Source of the DNA: Bacteroidota bacterium
Lineage (GTDB): Bacteria; Bacteroidota; Bacteroidia; Chitinophagales; Chitinophagaceae
Reading direction: 5' to 3'
Length of the DNA: 64,000 nucleotides
Assembly: GCA_030706735.1 (NCBI GenBank)
Contig: JAUZNZ010000021.1
Span: 28,038-92,037 of the forward strand
This document shows positions 10,273 to 20,500 of this stretch, in pieces; position 1 is the first letter of the stretch; the number at the start of each line of letters is the position of its first letter. The notes below the pieces were generated by a model. It saw only the letters and a program-made list of their open reading frames with translations, ran no database searches and was not told the origin of the DNA. A program made the position numbers and the translations under genes.

Positions 10273-10524
10273 ATGACAAATTCAAAGAACGACCGCGGAC
10301 ACTCGGACGGCGCCAGGGCCAATAAGGACAAACAACAGCAATCAGGCAATAAGGAACAAACAAAGAATAAGACGATGCAAAAGGATTCCAAAAGGCCGGC
10401 CCCGCCTGACGAAGACGAAGAGACCGTGAACCACGCCGATTCAGACATGGACCCGGAAAGAAAGACCCAAATTGACGACAATCCTGACGAAACCAGGAAG
10501 AAGATCCCGCATATGCGCAAATAG
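10273..10524 (+). CDS. Small hydrophilic, probably disordered protein
   Basis: An 83-residue protein rich in Lys, Asp, Glu, Gln and Asn, with almost no hydrophobic residues, no signal peptide and no membrane segment. It starts MTNSKNDRGHSD and ends KKIPHMRK. Such charged mini-proteins are common in Chitinophagaceae near stress genes, but I recognise no named family. It is preceded by a plausible AT-rich upstream region and followed by the DUF2383 gene on the same strand. The compositional bias resembles hydrophilin or stress proteins; that is inference only. It could also be a non-functional open frame, but the codon use looks like that of its neighbours. Confidence 0.55.
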   Translation: MTNSKNDRGHSDGARANKDKQQQSGNKEQTKNKTMQKDSKRPAPPDEDEETVNHADSDMDPERKTQIDDNPDETRKKIPHMRK

Positions 10525-10658
10525 GGGGTATTAGCGTAATGGGGCGAGCCTGGTATGTATTTACCGGGCTTTGTCTTTTAGGGAGGTTTTTCCACGCCGC
10601 GCGGAAGAGGCACGATTATTTGGCGGCCATTATATATTGTGAACCTAAATTTTTTCGT

Positions 10659-11138
10659 ATGAAAAAGAGAGAGAAGGTCATCGAGGTGCTGAATGACCTG
10701 ATCCGCGTCAATAACGACCGGATAGAAGGATATGAAAAAGAAGCCCACGAAGAGAGGAATACGGATCCCGACATCAAAAGCGCATTCTACCAGATGGCTA
10801 CGGAGAGCCGGTCATTCGTCAATGAGCTGCACGCCGAAGTGCTGAAGCTGGGCGGAGCGCCCGTATCAAAGACAACCATTTCAGGCAAGGTCTATCTGTT
10901 CTGGCTCGACCTGAGGGCAAATTTCACGGCTGGCTATACCGGCAGCGACGTTTATGCCATTCTCTCGGCCTGTGAGGCCGGCGAGGAAGCCGTTCAGCAG
11001 GTTTATTCCGAAGCACTGGAATCCGGAAGCGATCTGCCGGACAATATCCGGATCCTGATCGAAAGACAGCAATACATTCTCCGGAACGATCTCGACCTCA
11101 TCCGGCGCTACAAGGACGAGCAAATGGTCTTAAAATGA
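10659..11138 (+). CDS. PA2169-family four-helix-bundle protein (DUF2383)
   Basis: A 159-residue all-helical protein starting MKKREKVIEVLNDLIRVNND. The open frame extends upstream to 10539, but the family begins at this methionine and the extension has the composition of non-coding sequence. Repeated Glu/His-rich helices (EKEAHEERN, ESRSFVNELHAEV, CEAGEEAVQQVYSEAL) fit the ferritin-like DUF2383 fold, whose members are stress-induced proteins with possible metal binding. No signal peptide is visible, so it is probably cytoplasmic. An AT-rich stretch (TATATATTG, around 10630-10640) lies just upstream and may hold the promoter. The family call is good; the biochemical role is unknown. Confidence 0.85.
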   Translation: MKKREKVIEVLNDLIRVNNDRIEGYEKEAHEERNTDPDIKSAFYQMATESRSFVNELHAEVLKLGGAPVSKTTISGKVYLFWLDLRANFTAGYTGSDVYAILSACEAGEEAVQQVYSEALESGSDLPDNIRILIERQQYILRNDLDLIRRYKDEQMVLK

Positions 11139-11463
11139 GATAAGGCTCTGTAGAAACAGTGCCCTATCATGATATTCCTTTCAGGTTCATTAACAAAATA
11201 GCCTAATTAAAAAAGCATGCCAAAAAGGCTGCCGGGTTAATTTTCCCTCAACCGCCCCGATAATACGGTCATTGTCGCACCACGCGGTCGTCCGACTCTC
11301 CTGAGCACAGCCTCCTGTGCAAAATTTTCCTCACAGTTCCCGCTTTGCATCGGTCCCGTTTCCCGGTCCAGCGGGTTTTATATTTGACCGAATTATTCTT
11401 TGTCATTGATAATGAAAGCCTCAGCCGGTCAGCATCCTGTGCGGCCAGGCCCGATGACCGGGA
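11139..11463. other. Intergenic stretch of about 325 bp
   Basis: No credible gene is present. The only clear feature is a -7-type promoter box at 11379-11386. I saw no strong hairpin with a T-run after the DUF2383 gene. Confidence 0.5.
11379..11386 (+). promoter_or_regulatory. Candidate Bacteroidota -7 box (TATATTTG)
   Basis: TATATTTG matches the Bacteroidota housekeeping consensus TAnnTTTG at every fixed position. The -33 match is weak (TTTC at 11359-11362, 16-bp spacing). It would give a leader of about 110 nt to the PNPOx-like gene. Confidence 0.4.
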
Positions 11464-11502
11464 ATGGTATCCCTTTTGAAATTATTTGTTAAAATGTTCG
11501 TT

Positions 11503-12006
11503 ATGTTGAATCACTCGGATTTACAATTCCTGCAGGACAAGATACAGGATCTAAGGAGTGCACTATTCTTTAGCCAGAATTCTTCACTATTGAAGATCTC
11601 GACGACCATCGTGACCATCCTGAAGGCTGATGAGATGGGCCAGGTCTGGTTTTTTGTGCCGCGACCCAGCCAGGCTCTGCACGAATTTGACAGGGAGTTC
11701 CCCGCAAGACTTCAATTCTTCCGCAAAGGCAGAAGGTTTTTCCTTCACATTACAGGCAAAGCATACATCGTGACCGACCCGGAGGAGATCAATAGTCTGT
11801 TTTACGAGGATATCCGGGAGTCTGCCAGCGATCACCTTGTACTGATCAGGGTAAAGATGACGAAGGCCGATTATTTTGAAAGCCTCCCGGACGGCCGGGA
11901 AGGGTGGTGGCGTGACCTGAGAAAACAACTGTATTCCTGGTTCTTTAATACACGGCCGGGTTATCGCCCCTATCACCTGGATAGCCCTCTTGCCGTCGCC
12001 TCCTGA
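11503..12006 (+). CDS. Pyridoxamine 5'-phosphate oxidase-like (split-barrel FMN-binding) protein
   Basis: A 167-residue protein starting MLNHSDLQFLQDKIQDLRSALFF. The frame is open from an ATG at 11464, but family members begin near the MLN site, so the extra 13 residues are doubtful. The split-barrel signature is seen in ISTTIVTILKADEMGQVWFFVPRP, followed by a strand pair around RRFFLHITGKAYIVTDPEEI. Proteins of this type bind FMN, F420 or haem; many in Bacteroidota are general-stress proteins of unknown substrate rather than true PdxH enzymes. No signal peptide is seen. It lies within a group of stress-type genes, each with its own spacing, so co-transcription is not obvious. Confidence 0.78.
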   Translation: MLNHSDLQFLQDKIQDLRSALFFSQNSSLLKISTTIVTILKADEMGQVWFFVPRPSQALHEFDREFPARLQFFRKGRRFFLHITGKAYIVTDPEEINSLFYEDIRESASDHLVLIRVKMTKADYFESLPDGREGWWRDLRKQLYSWFFNTRPGYRPYHLDSPLAVAS

Positions 12007-12122
12007 TGGCCGTCGCCCCACGAGCCGCCCGCCATGCTCGCGGTAGCTCGCGGACCCCTCTCCGATGGCATATGTTTTGAATAGATGGCCCGGACATTAT
12101 TTCTTCATGAAAAACATTGGAT

Positions 12123-12728
12123 ATGAAAAATCTCTCGAACTCTCTCATTCTGTTGGCCGTCGCGGCCTGTTGTTTCGGCTGTGGCAATAACCAGCAGGAT
12201 AGCGCTAAAGATGCAAAAGATACCAACGCGGTCAAAATGGATAGTACGGGTACCGGCGACCATAGTACACCGGCCATTCCCGCTTCCGTTTCGAAGGACG
12301 ACGCGACCTTTGTCGTCAATGTGGCCGATGCAGGGATGACCGAAGTACAGCTTGGACAACTGGCTCAGCAAAAAGGGACCGACAAGGAAGTGAAGGATTA
12401 TGGCGCCATGATGGAAAAAGATCATACGGCCGCAGGCGATAAGCTGAAAGCGGTGGCCTCATCCAAAAATATTACCATGCCCGCTGCTGTCTCGCCCGAT
12501 ATGCAAAAGGCGATCAACGACCTGCAACAAAAGAGCGGAAAAGACTTTGACAAAGCCTATATCAACCAGATGATCGATGACCACAAGAAAGTGATCAGTA
12601 TGTTCGAAAGCGAATCGAAGAATGGCTCAGATGCTGATATCAAGGCCTTTGCCGATAGTACACTGCCTACGCTGCGGAAGCACCTGGACGAAGCGCAGAA
12701 ATGTCATAAGATGATGAAAAGTATGTAA
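12123..12728 (+). CDS. DUF4142 domain lipoprotein
   Basis: A 201-residue secreted lipoprotein. The signal MKNLSNSLILLAVAACCFGC ends in a lipobox; an upstream in-frame ATG at 12117 adds two residues. Residues about 60-198 are the ferritin-like helical DUF4142 domain, recognised by DDATFVVNVADAGMTEVQLG, VKDYGAMMEKDHTAAGDKL and KAYINQMIDDHKKVISMFE, with conserved His in the DH pairs. The domain occurs in many periplasmic or outer-membrane proteins of soil bacteria; its function is not established, though metal binding and stress survival are suspected. The gene is followed by a GC-rich hairpin and converges with the amidase gene. Confidence 0.9.
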   Translation: MKNLSNSLILLAVAACCFGCGNNQQDSAKDAKDTNAVKMDSTGTGDHSTPAIPASVSKDDATFVVNVADAGMTEVQLGQLAQQKGTDKEVKDYGAMMEKDHTAAGDKLKAVASSKNITMPAAVSPDMQKAINDLQQKSGKDFDKAYINQMIDDHKKVISMFESESKNGSDADIKAFADSTLPTLRKHLDEAQKCHKMMKSM

Positions 12729-12760
12729 GGAATTGTTAGACCGAAATGGTGCAGGCTTCA

Positions 12761-12794
12761 AGGGCCGCCCCGGATTCCCCGGAGCGGCCCTTTG
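12761..12794. terminator. Hairpin terminator between convergent genes
   Basis: AGGGCCGC (12761-12768) pairs with GCGGCCCT (12784-12791), and inner CCGG/CCGG can extend the stem. Only a short T-run follows on the plus strand. It lies between the DUF4142 gene and the amidase and can fold on both strands. Confidence 0.65.
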
Positions 12795-12818
12795 TACGTT
12801 GCGGAACGCCCCGTCAAA

Positions 12819-14510
12819 TTATTCGAAGCCCTTCGGATGGTTCTTATTGTACGGGGTCGCATCCTGGAACGCCTTGGCAAAGGCCAGTAACCTGGCCTCG
12901 TCATAGAGCCGCCCTGCGATGAAGCTGATGCTGCCGGGCATCCCGTTCTTCATCACCTGCAGGGGCAGCGTGACCGAAGGATGCCCGGTCAGGTTCGTGA
13001 TGGCCAGTTGGTCCCCGGTTTCCGGCGGTGCGATGATGATATCATACCGGCTCAGGACCGGGTCCATCTTCTGCATGATCTGGTAGCGCATCCGGCACGC
13101 ATTGACGTACTCCACGGCCGGGACGAAGCGTGCCGTGCGAAATGTATTCGGCCAGCGATCCTTGTTCTGCTGTACCATCTCATCGTCTCTGTTGCTGCGG
13201 GTAAGCTTGTCGAAGGCCGCCGCCGATTCTACGCCGATGATCAGCGATAAGATGTCGTTTCCTCTCAGGTCATCCGGAAAGGTGAACGGCTCGACCCGGA
13301 CTCCCAGCTTGCGCAATACCGCCAGGGCTTGTTTCTCCGGACTGTCTTCGGGCAGGCTGTCGATATAATTGCTGGTATAGGCGACCCGGAGCGTCGAAAG
13401 GTTGATATGGCCCGTATAATTGAACGGCATGGTTCTCGATGACGCATCGATGCCATCGCTTCCATGAATGTAGGCGAAGACATAGGCAGCATCCTCGGCA
13501 CTGCGGCAAATGGGACCAACCTTGTCGGAACTCCAGCAGAGCGCCATGCACCCGGTCCGCGCAATGCTGCCATAGGTGGGCCTCAATCCCGTCGCCCCGC
13601 AACGCATCGAAGGATCCACGATCGATCCATAGGTTTCCGTGCCGATGGCGAATGGCACCAGGCCGGCCGCCGTAGCGGCGCCGGAGCCGGCGGAAGACCC
13701 GCCCGATCCCGTTTTCAGGTTCCATGGATTGCGCGTGAGGCCTCCGAACCACACATCGTCCATCGCCAGTTCGCCGAGGGATAACTTCCCCAACAAAACC
13801 GCGCCGGCGGCCTCCAGCCGTTGCGCGACATAGCTGGTAACATCGATCGTCTGATCCTTGTAAGGCGGCGTTCCCCATGTCGTATGACTTCCCTTGACCG
13901 CGAAAAGATCCTTGATGCCATAAGGTATGCCCTCCAGGGGACTCTTGTAGATACCCCTGGCGAGATCGGCATCCGCCCTCCGCGCCTGCGCCAGCGCACT
14001 GTCTTCGGTAAGCTCGATAACGCAATGGAGTACCGGGCCGTATTTTTTTAGCCGTGCAATGAATAGCTTCGTCAGTTCGACCGAACTGATCTTTTTACTC
14101 CTGAGCAGGGAGGCTAATTGAGGGATCGAATAGAATGCCAGCTCGCTTCTGTCCGCCGGCAGGCTCACGCCCGCGGGCAGGGTCCACCGGATCGCCGCCT
14201 GCTGATGGGAAAAATGCATGCCCGGCAATACCGGATCGAACCAGTTCGCCATCGGCAGATCATTGGACAGATCTTTCGAATGCAGATACCTGTAAAACTG
14301 GAGATTGCTCTCCAATCCACTCAGGATGGAATCTCTTTTGACGGCTGAAAAATGCAGGTCGAATAGGGACTCGGCGCCGCTAAGTTGGTCCAGCCGGCTG
14401 CGGCTGCTGTCTTGCGCTAGTAACGGATTGCTCGTGGCGGCGATCAGGATCGACATGCCGGTCAATACCAGGGAGGCGGTAAGAGCGGCTTTTTTCCGGA
14501 ATTTTAGCAT
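12819..14510 (-). CDS. Secreted amidase (amidase signature family)
   Basis: A 563-residue enzyme with a signal peptide (about residues 1-32, hydrophobic core ALTASLVLTGMSILIAA, cleavage after LLA). The amidase-signature Ser-cisSer-Lys triad is complete: Lys200 in YGIKDLF, cis-Ser272 in GGSSAG and nucleophile Ser296 in ETYGSIVDP, with the family's exact 24-residue spacing between the two serines. Such enzymes hydrolyse linear amides; the substrate cannot be told from sequence, and secreted members may act on peptides, N-acyl compounds or xenobiotics. It lies 60 bp downstream of the giant glucan synthase on the same strand and may be read from its transcript, although no functional link is evident. 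Its length is slightly above average because of the leader and an N-terminal extension of about 110 residues. Confidence 0.9.
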   Translation of the reverse strand: MLKFRKKAALTASLVLTGMSILIAATSNPLLAQDSSRSRLDQLSGAESLFDLHFSAVKRDSILSGLESNLQFYRYLHSKDLSNDLPMANWFDPVLPGMHFSHQQAAIRWTLPAGVSLPADRSELAFYSIPQLASLLRSKKISSVELTKLFIARLKKYGPVLHCVIELTEDSALAQARRADADLARGIYKSPLEGIPYGIKDLFAVKGSHTTWGTPPYKDQTIDVTSYVAQRLEAAGAVLLGKLSLGELAMDDVWFGGLTRNPWNLKTGSGGSSAGSGAATAAGLVPFAIGTETYGSIVDPSMRCGATGLRPTYGSIARTGCMALCWSSDKVGPICRSAEDAAYVFAYIHGSDGIDASSRTMPFNYTGHINLSTLRVAYTSNYIDSLPEDSPEKQALAVLRKLGVRVEPFTFPDDLRGNDILSLIIGVESAAAFDKLTRSNRDDEMVQQNKDRWPNTFRTARFVPAVEYVNACRMRYQIMQKMDPVLSRYDIIIAPPETGDQLAITNLTGHPSVTLPLQVMKNGMPGSISFIAGRLYDEARLLAFAKAFQDATPYNKNHPKGFE

Positions 14511-14570
14511 GGCAGAGTTTTGGTGCCATAATATAGGCGAAAAAAAATCTCCGGCCCTGGCCGGCCGGAC

Positions 14571-17500
14571 TCATAATATCCGTAGTTCCACCTGATGTTC
14601 CTGTTTGTCGTCCGAAAGGAGCAACCTGTCTCCGGTTTGCAGGACCCCGTCCAGGGTCAGCGTGACGCGATGCCCCTCATCTCCCGTTGCGGCCTCCCCG
14701 GCACAGACGACCCGAATGATATACCGGGTTTCCAGGTGGCGGTAATGGATTGTGATCTCTTTCCATTCGGGCGGAAGACAAGGTGCGAGACGAAGGCTGT
14801 TTCCCTCCCGGGTCATGCCGAGCAATGAACCCGTCACCAACTGATACATCCAGCCTGCGGAGCCGGTATACCAGGTCCATCCTCCGCGACCCTTCTGTAA
14901 AGGCAGGGAATAAACATCGGCTGCGACCACATAGGGTTCGACCTTGTACACGGCTATTTTCGCGGAGGTATCTCCGTGGTGAACAGGATTGATCATCCGG
15001 AACAGCTCCCAGGCCCGCGCCTTGTCCCCCATTTCGGCGAAGGCCATGGTCAGCCAGATGGCTGCATGCGTGTACTGACCGCCATTTTCCCTCACTCCGG
15101 GTACGTAACCCTTGATATAACCCGGATCGGGTTGGGACCGGTCAAACGGCGGATCGAGCAATTGGATGAGGTCCTCGCCGCGTCGTACCAGATATTTGTC
15201 CGCCGAATTCATGCCCATGCGGGAACGATCCGGATCTCCCGCGCCCGAAAGGACCGACCAGCTTTGCGATATGGAGTCGATCCGGCATTCACTGTTGGTG
15301 GAAGAGCCCAATGGAGTGCCGTCATCGAAGTAGGCGCGGCGATACCACTCTCCGTCCCAGCCGTGCTGCGCGATATTGTTTTTCAATTTCTCCGCTTCAC
15401 CGCGGCATTCCCCGGCGAAGTCCTCGTCCTGATGTGCTCTGGCAATCTCGGTGAACCGCGTAAGCACATTGTATAGAAAGAAGCCGAGCCAGATGCTTTC
15501 TCCTTTCCCATGCTGCCCGACCTTGTCCATACCGTCATTCCAGTCTCCCGATCCCATCAGGGGCAATCCATGCTCTCCATAACGCAATCCGTGCCGGACC
15601 GCAAGCACGCAATGTTCGTACAAGCTGGCCGATCGGTCGGACTTGCCGGGGAGATCATAATATGATTCTTCTTCCGGGTTCAGCAACCGCCCTTCGAGGA
15701 ACGGCACCTTCTCATCCAGTACGGCGTGGTCGCCGGTGTGTTGAATATAACGGCTGGTCACAAAAGGTAGCCACAGATAGTCGTCCGAACATCGTGTCCG
15801 CACCCCCCTTCCGGTTGGCGGATGCCACCAATGCTGCACATCTCCCTCCTTGAATTGCCGCGAGGCGCAGACCAGCAAGTGACTGCGGACATGATCCGGC
15901 TCTGTATGCAAGATGGCCAGCGTATCCTGTAGCTGGTCGCGGAAGCCGAATGCCCCGCCTGACTGGTAGTAGCCGCTTCGCCCCCTGATCCGGCAGCCGA
16001 GGGTCTGGTAAAGCAGCCAGCCATTGGCAAGCAGGTTTAATGACGGATCGGGCGTTTCGACCCGTACCGCGCTAAGTGTCTTGTCCCAATAGGCCCGAAC
16101 CCTGTCAAGCGACCGATGAGCCGCCCCGGCAACCCGGAACTCCTGAATGCGACTGGTGGCTTCGGCACGGTCGCGCGCCGTACCCAATAAGAAGATGATC
16201 TCCTTTTCGCTTCCGTCGGCCAGATCGAAGGCCACCTGCAGCACTCCGCAGGGGTCAAGCGCCGCGCCCGTCCGTCCGGACAGCCGTACCCGGGAAAGGG
16301 CGTCGGGATTGCGGAGACTTCCGTTTCGTCCGATGAATTCAGTTCGGTCCGCCGTGAAGGTCCTGGCGTCGGTGCCGGCATCGAAAAAACAGATGCGGTT
16401 ACCGAATTCGGTATTATAAGGGTTCCGGGCGAAGATCGCGCCGGTCTCCGCATCGTGGGATGTGACGATATGCATGGCCGATTTCGGCCTGAGATCGCCC
16501 AGCACCCATTCGACATAACCCGTCAGTGACAATTTGCGCTCCCTGCCTGAATGGTTGCTGATCTTGACCACGGTGAACTTGACCGTCGCTTCGAGGTCCA
16601 CATAGACACGCATTTCAGATCGTACCCCGTCTTCATCGTGCTCGAAGTTCGTGTACCCGAAGCCGTGTGAAGTGCGATAAGGCGATTTCCCGCGGGCCGG
16701 CAGGGGAGAGGGCGACCAGAATATGCTGCTCTCCTCGTCCCGGATATAAAAAGTTTCCCCCGCCGTATCGCTTACGGGGTCATTGTTCCAGGGCGTAAGA
16801 CGGAACTCATGGGCATTCTCGATCCAGGTATAGGACTGGCCGCCTTCGGAAATGACCGTTCCGAATTGAGGGTTGGCCAGAACGTTGATCCACGGTGCAG
16901 GGGTGGTCTGGCCCCGCGACGTGATGATCACATACTCTTTGCCATCGGGCGAGAATCCCCCCAGGCCATTGAAGTATAGCAGCCCCGAGGGGGTCATCAT
17001 ATTGCCGCTCCCGATATCCAGTTGCGGGAGATAGGGCTGCCGTGGCACAATACGCGGGATGATCTGCCTGGCCAGGCTGCGCTTCCCGACCTGGTAGCTC
17101 AACTCCCCGGCATTGTCCGAAATGATGATCCGTGCGACCGTCTGCAATAGGATCCGATCCTCCATGGCGATCTGGTCCGCCACACGAACAAAAATGCCGC
17201 CTGGGCGATCCGCCATGTCGCTCTCCAGGGCTGAACTGATCAGACCAAGCAGTTGATTTTGCAATACCTGCCGGTAGCCGCCATGGTCCTCATTCCAGAT
17301 AACAAGGTCCACGATCAGTCCTTTCTGGCGCCAGTAGGCGTGCGCCTGAACCATTTGCTTCACCAGGTCGATATTGGCCGGATCCTCGATCTGCACCAGG
17401 ACGATCGGCAGGTCGCCCGAGATCGAATAGCTCCATAGCCCCGATTGCCCCCGCTGATTACGTATCAGGACGGCGGGATCTCCCCGCAGGGCCGCATTGG

Positions 17501-20500
17501 CGTAGATGACCGAACCGGCCAGGCGACCATACAGTTGTGCATCCGCTTCTGAGGCATTGATCTGCCTTAACACCACCTGACTATGCGTCCAGGCCAGCTC
17601 GAAGGCCCGATCCGTGAAGTTCCGGTCCTGGTATTTTTCTATCAAACCCATGCTTGCCTCGCGGGTTTCCGCCATGCCATAAACCATGTCGCAGGTCACC
17701 GACTCCTGGGGGTTCAGGGTAATGCGATACCGGATCGAAACGATCGGATCCAATACCGAACCTTCCGTGCCGGAAAGATCCCCCTGTCCCATGGATTGCG
17801 GATCGGCAACACTGTTGCTGCGACCGATGAATTGCATCCGGTCCGTTTCATAAGACACTTCCGGATTGTTTGCGCCCGGCACTTTCATCAGATGGAACAT
17901 CCAGGGCGTCTGTTCATGGGCTGATCGCGGTCTGCGCATGCACAGGATCGCATGCCGTCGGGGAAGGATCTCGGTTTCGACGAATAAATTGCTGAAGGCA
18001 GGGTGTAGTGCGTCGGCGATGCCCGACGTCAGCACGACCTCCGCATAGCTGGTGATCTCGATGACCCTCTTCTTCCGCGAACGGTTGGTAAGGCGCACCC
18101 TTCGCATTTCAATATCATCTTCGGGCGACACGACGATCTCCGTATGCGTTTCAATGTCATAGTCCCTTCGCCGGAATTCAGCCCGACCTTGGGAAAAAAC
18201 GGCCTCATAGCTTTTGGCAGGTCGCTTGGTCGGCTGGTGTCCCGCTGACCAGTAGCCGGTACTTTCCACATCGCGTATATAACAGAATGCGCCCCAGTTG
18301 TCGCAGGTCCCGTCCTCACGCCAGCGGGTAACGGCAATATCCTTCCATCGGCTGTACCCGCTGCCGGCATTGGTCACCATGACATGGTAACGGCCGTTGG
18401 AAAGGAGTTGCACCTCGGGCGTGGGCGTATCGGGCGTATTGATGACCCGCATGCCGGTATCCGTCACCGGAACGATGGCGCCCGCAATGTCGGGAGGGGG
18501 CGCATAGGTGGCGATCGATTTCGGGATCCTCTCCTGCAGGAGCAGCAAGGTCGCCTGAAATTGCAGCTCGGATTCGAACCGCTTTTGCATGGGCCTATCG
18601 AGCAGCAGATAAGACAAGGAAAGAAGGCTCATCGCCTGGTGATGCACCATGAACGACCGGATGACGACACTGGATTGTCCTCTTGGCATTCTCGCAGCGG
18701 TATAGTCGATGGCCTCATACAGGCCGTATTTTCCCTCGAAACCCTCCGCGGCAAGCCGCTGCAGGTTGGCACAGGCCTCCTCGGGCGCTACCATCAGGGC
18801 CATCACGGAGGCATAGGGCGCGATCACCAGGTCTTCCGCGAGCCCCCGCTTCAAACCCAGGCCCGGCACGCCGAAGGCGCGGTACTGATAGTTCAGCTGC
18901 GCATCGACCATATTATACCCCGATTCGGAAATACCCCAGCAGACATTCCGCTGCCTGCCATATTCGATCTGTCGCTGCACCATCGCATGAGAGGTACGGT
19001 GCAGCAGCGTATTTTCGTATTCCGGCATCACCAGTAACGGCATCAGGTACTCGAACATCGACCCGCTCCAGGAGATCAGGATGGACGAGCCTCCGGCATC
19101 CGTGAGTTGTCTGCCCAGCGCAAACCAGGCCTCCTGCGGCAATTTCCCCTCTGCAATGGCTGCAAAGATGCCCAACCTGGACTCCGAAGCCAGCAGGTCA
19201 TAATATCCGGCGTCCCGCCGGTGCTCGTCGACATTGTAACCGATGGTCATTAATTTCTGCCCCCGGTCGTATAAGAACTCATAGTCCGGATCGGCCAGCG
19301 CCTGGCACTGCTGTGCCAGCCGCGCGAGCAGATCGATCTGCTCGCGCGCTGCGCGCCCGGCCGATCCAATACTTTCCCTGAGCCTGCTCAGCCATTGCTT
19401 ATGCTCGAACGTAGGCTGTGCTGCCATCCTCTCGCCGATCTCCGCTTCCCACGCGTCCTCCATCTCCGTCAGCTCATAAAGCGTCGGGATCATGTCCGGC
19501 GGCCGCAGCCCCTCAAGGCCCGCCGGCGGCGGCGGCAGCAATAACCAGGGCGCCAGCTGGAACAGGCTTTCCAGCTGAGCCTGGATCTGACGCGTCAGCG
19601 CCTCTGCCCATTTATACATATCGCTTTGACGATCGACATCATGGCCGACGGCAATGGCCGTGGACGAAATGGCCATCTTTTCAAGGGCTAACTTCGCGTC
19701 TTCGAGCGTGATCGTCCGCTTCCCCGAGATGAACGAAAGGTCTTTCCTGAACATGCGGAGAGGCGCAGCATCCCTCATTTCCCTTTCGAGCAGGCCCGCC
19801 GTGTCACGTAATCCTTCGAGGGACTGCGCGGTGAATATCTTGCTGTACGGCATCGCCAGGATCCCCTGCCTCAACACCAGTAAATGGCCGGCAAGGTTTC
19901 CGCTGTCGACCGTCGAGATATAGCGGGGAGGCAGCGGCTGCAAGGTTTGCGTGTCGTACCAGTTGAAAAAATGCCCGCGGAATCTTTCCATGTTCTCCAT
20001 CGTGTCGAGCGCATAGGCCGTCCGCTCCGCGAATTGCCGCGTCGTGCAATAGCCCAGGTCCCAGGCGCTGAGGTTAGACAGTAGCGAAAGACCCATATTG
20101 GTGGGAGACGTACGGTGGGCGACCCGCTCCACCGGATGTTCCTGGTAATTGTCGGGGGGCAGCCAATGGTCTTCTTCCCCAATGAACTGCTCGAAGAAGG
20201 ACCAGGTCCTCCGGGCCAGCTGCCGCAGGAACAGGATCTGCTCGGCCTTCAGCTTGGCCTCCGGCGGCGGCAGCGGAAGGCTGAACCACCAGGCGATCGC
20301 CGGTGAAGCGATCCAGAAAATAAGCAGGACAAAGGTCGTGATCACCTGGATCGGGGAGACGATGATCAGGTAGGCGAGGACGCCCAGGCCCATCACCGGG
20401 CCGGGCCACATCGTCAGGCAGGTTGCCGCTAATCCGCGCAAAGCGCCGTTCAGGGTGTTGCGTGAAGGATTCCACTCCAGTAGTTTCCTGTTGCTGATGA

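Noticed and set aside
12066..12081. TGGCATATGTTTTGAA as a sigma-54 promoter for the DUF4142 gene
   Set aside because: The -24 part fits but the essential -12 GC is GA. The same bases also resemble a TAnnTTTG box with one extra T, so neither reading is secure.
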